Shown here piece after piece: positions 42,286 through 43,220 of a stretch of 43,220 nt of DNA. Location: the NCBI GenBank assembly GCA_041674865.1, contig JBAYUX010000004.1:1-43220 (forward strand). Direction: 5' to 3'. The notes beneath the pieces were generated by a model, which was given only the letters and a program-made list of their open reading frames with translations, was not told where the DNA came from and did not search any database. The position numbers were made by a program, and so were the translations under genes. Positions within the stretch are counted from its first letter, which is position 1, and each line of letters opens with the position of its first letter. This DNA comes from CALREA01 sp041674865 (GTDB taxonomy: Bacteria; Patescibacteriota; Gracilibacteria; UBA1369; UBA12463).

Positions 42286-43220
42286 ATGCTTACTCCATCT
42301 AACTCGCTTCCACTAAATCAAAAAATATCACCAGAAGATGCGATAGCAGAACTATCGAATTTTTTGGGATGGAATGATCAACAAGTGACAGAAAAAATCC
42401 ATCAACTAAAAACAGAAAATAGCAACGTCACTATCGCGATGGAAAAAGGAGTAAGGGATCAGCGAGTATATGTTTCAGTCGCATATGCAGACGGAAAACA
42501 AAGCACAACGTGCATCGTTTTGCTCAATTCAAAAGAAGAAGAAAATCCCATCTATATTCACGGCACATATCCAGTAGGAACATCTACTGAATACAAAGAA
42601 GCAGAAAGAGTAAAATGTTTATCAGACCTAGAGCGAGTAGGTCAAAATAAGCCAGTTGGATGGATGGCAATTAAATCACTTACAGAAGCTGGTCAAATTG
42701 CAAACATAGAACAGTATCGAGCACGCCTTACCAAAAATGGTGTCAAAACACTTTTACTAAGCTTCGAAGAAAGTGAAGTTGCAAGCGGAGCGTTGTTTGC
42801 TTATCACGAAGAAGCTTTGAAGAATATGCTCAATAGAAATCGGGCACTTCTTGAAAATAACGGCTGGCCAACAGAGCCAGTAGCATTTATTTATTACTTG
42901 AAAAACCAAGCACCACGAGGAACCGATTTATTCAACTTCATCGCAGATACATTTAGCGATTTCAATAACGATGGAAGGAAATCCAAAACAGCAATTTCTC
43001 CAGCGCCTCACGAGTCTTTCAAAACCATGTCCTTACCCGAGAAAAAGAAATACCTCGCAGAAGGAATCAACGGAATGACCAGAGATCTCGGAAGAGGAAT
43101 GTCAGGAGATGATGTTCTCATGTTGCAAAATGCTTTGCTCATTCTTGGTTATATGACCGTTGCTCCAAACGGAAACTTCGGACCAAAAACAGAAGACGCC
43201 CTCGCAAGATTCAATCTCGC
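42286..43220 (+). CDS. Protein with C-terminal peptidoglycan-binding-like domain, 3' end missing
   Basis: An open frame from ATG at 42286 to the window edge, 311 codons so far. The first 230 residues are a mixed soluble domain with no family I know (NFLGWNDQQVTEKIHQLK near the start, FIYYLKNQAPRGTDLFNF later). From about 265 (GRGMSGDDVLMLQNALLILGYMTVAPNGNFGPKTEDALARFN) it matches the PG_binding_1 helical fold found in cell-wall enzymes. No signal peptide is seen, which is odd for a wall protein. More domains may follow beyond the window. Confidence 0.75.
   Translation, partial: MLTPSNSLPLNQKISPEDAIAELSNFLGWNDQQVTEKIHQLKTENSNVTIAMEKGVRDQRVYVSVAYADGKQSTTCIVLLNSKEEENPIYIHGTYPVGTSTEYKEAERVKCLSDLERVGQNKPVGWMAIKSLTEAGQIANIEQYRARLTKNGVKTLLLSFEESEVASGALFAYHEEALKNMLNRNRALLENNGWPTEPVAFIYYLKNQAPRGTDLFNFIADTFSDFNNDGRKSKTAISPAPHESFKTMSLPEKKKYLAEGINGMTRDLGRGMSGDDVLMLQNALLILGYMTVAPNGNFGPKTEDALARFNL

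Noticed and set aside
1..43220. tRNA, rRNA, CRISPR arrays, insertion sequences, phage genes
   Set aside because: I looked for T-arm consensus, repeated spacers, transposases and terminal repeats and saw none that hold up by eye.
1..43220. TGA actually read as glycine or tryptophan in this window
   Set aside because: No gene is interrupted by an in-frame TGA that would need re-reading; the data show TGA missing rather than reassigned.

Overview
This window looks like a chromosome segment from a Patescibacteria (Candidate Phyla Radiation) bacterium, most likely near the Peregrinibacteria/Gracilibacteria/Absconditabacteria branch. The grounds are compact housekeeping genes on both strands, a Gram-positive-like FtsQ plus small-basic-protein pair, a type IV pilus operon, a run of two-helix T4SS-type pilins, RNHCP, LemA, TPM and TMEM43 family proteins, and many genes without recognisable families. 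The lineage is inferred; no rRNA or tRNA gene was found here. Base composition is moderate, and arginine is often written CGA. Two genome-wide habits stand out. All 49 genes whose stop is visible end in TAA (37) or TAG (12) and none in TGA. Almost no gene has a Shine-Dalgarno sequence: starts follow pyrimidine-rich or A/C-rich leaders, or sit 6-9 bases after a -10 box.

Layout. 1-5256 (+): end of a MEMO1 gene, a TMEM43-like membrane protein, a lipoprotein with a strong terminator, an MFS transporter, LemA and a TPM-domain protein. 5264-7774 (-): an EpmA-like lysyl ligase, elongation factor P and an EF-type beta-barrel protein, which together form a translation module. 7775-7919 is a divergent region with a 95-base perfect-stem RNA-like element. 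7920-11538: lgt (+), a frameshifted gene (-), a thioredoxin-fold protein (-), a PHP phosphoesterase (+), L28 (-) and a GNAT acetyltransferase (-). 11694-14359: aspartase/fumarase (+) converging on an ATP-grasp protein (-). 14457-16028 (-): a 523-residue unknown just upstream of the ATP-grasp gene, followed by a possible small minus-strand transcript. 16418-19272: hisS (+), a DapF/CntK-like racemase (-) and a membrane protein (-).

19396-26978 (+) is a surface and division segment: a tiny basic protein, FtsQ, Sbp, two unknowns, PilT and five tandem T4SS-type pilin paralogues. 26981-33996 (-) is a type IV pilus assembly operon (PilN, PilO, PilC, four prepilin-like proteins) with metG at its end. 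34038-39205 (+): RNHCP, TilS, FtsH, Hsp20 and GalU. 39234-43220 (+): small unknowns, an SGNH-fold protein, a TPR protein and a peptidoglycan-binding-domain protein cut off by the window edge.

How it fits together: PilT and the pilus operon supply the retraction and assembly machinery of a pilus. The five two-helix pilins could build a separate pilus or channel, but no T4SS ATPase is present here. EF-P with an EpmA-like enzyme points to lysine modification of EF-P. Lgt matures lipoproteins such as the one at 1758-2297. The best candidates for an undescribed system are the pilin cassette, the 523-residue protein plus ATP-grasp pair, the structured element before lgt, and the loss of TGA.
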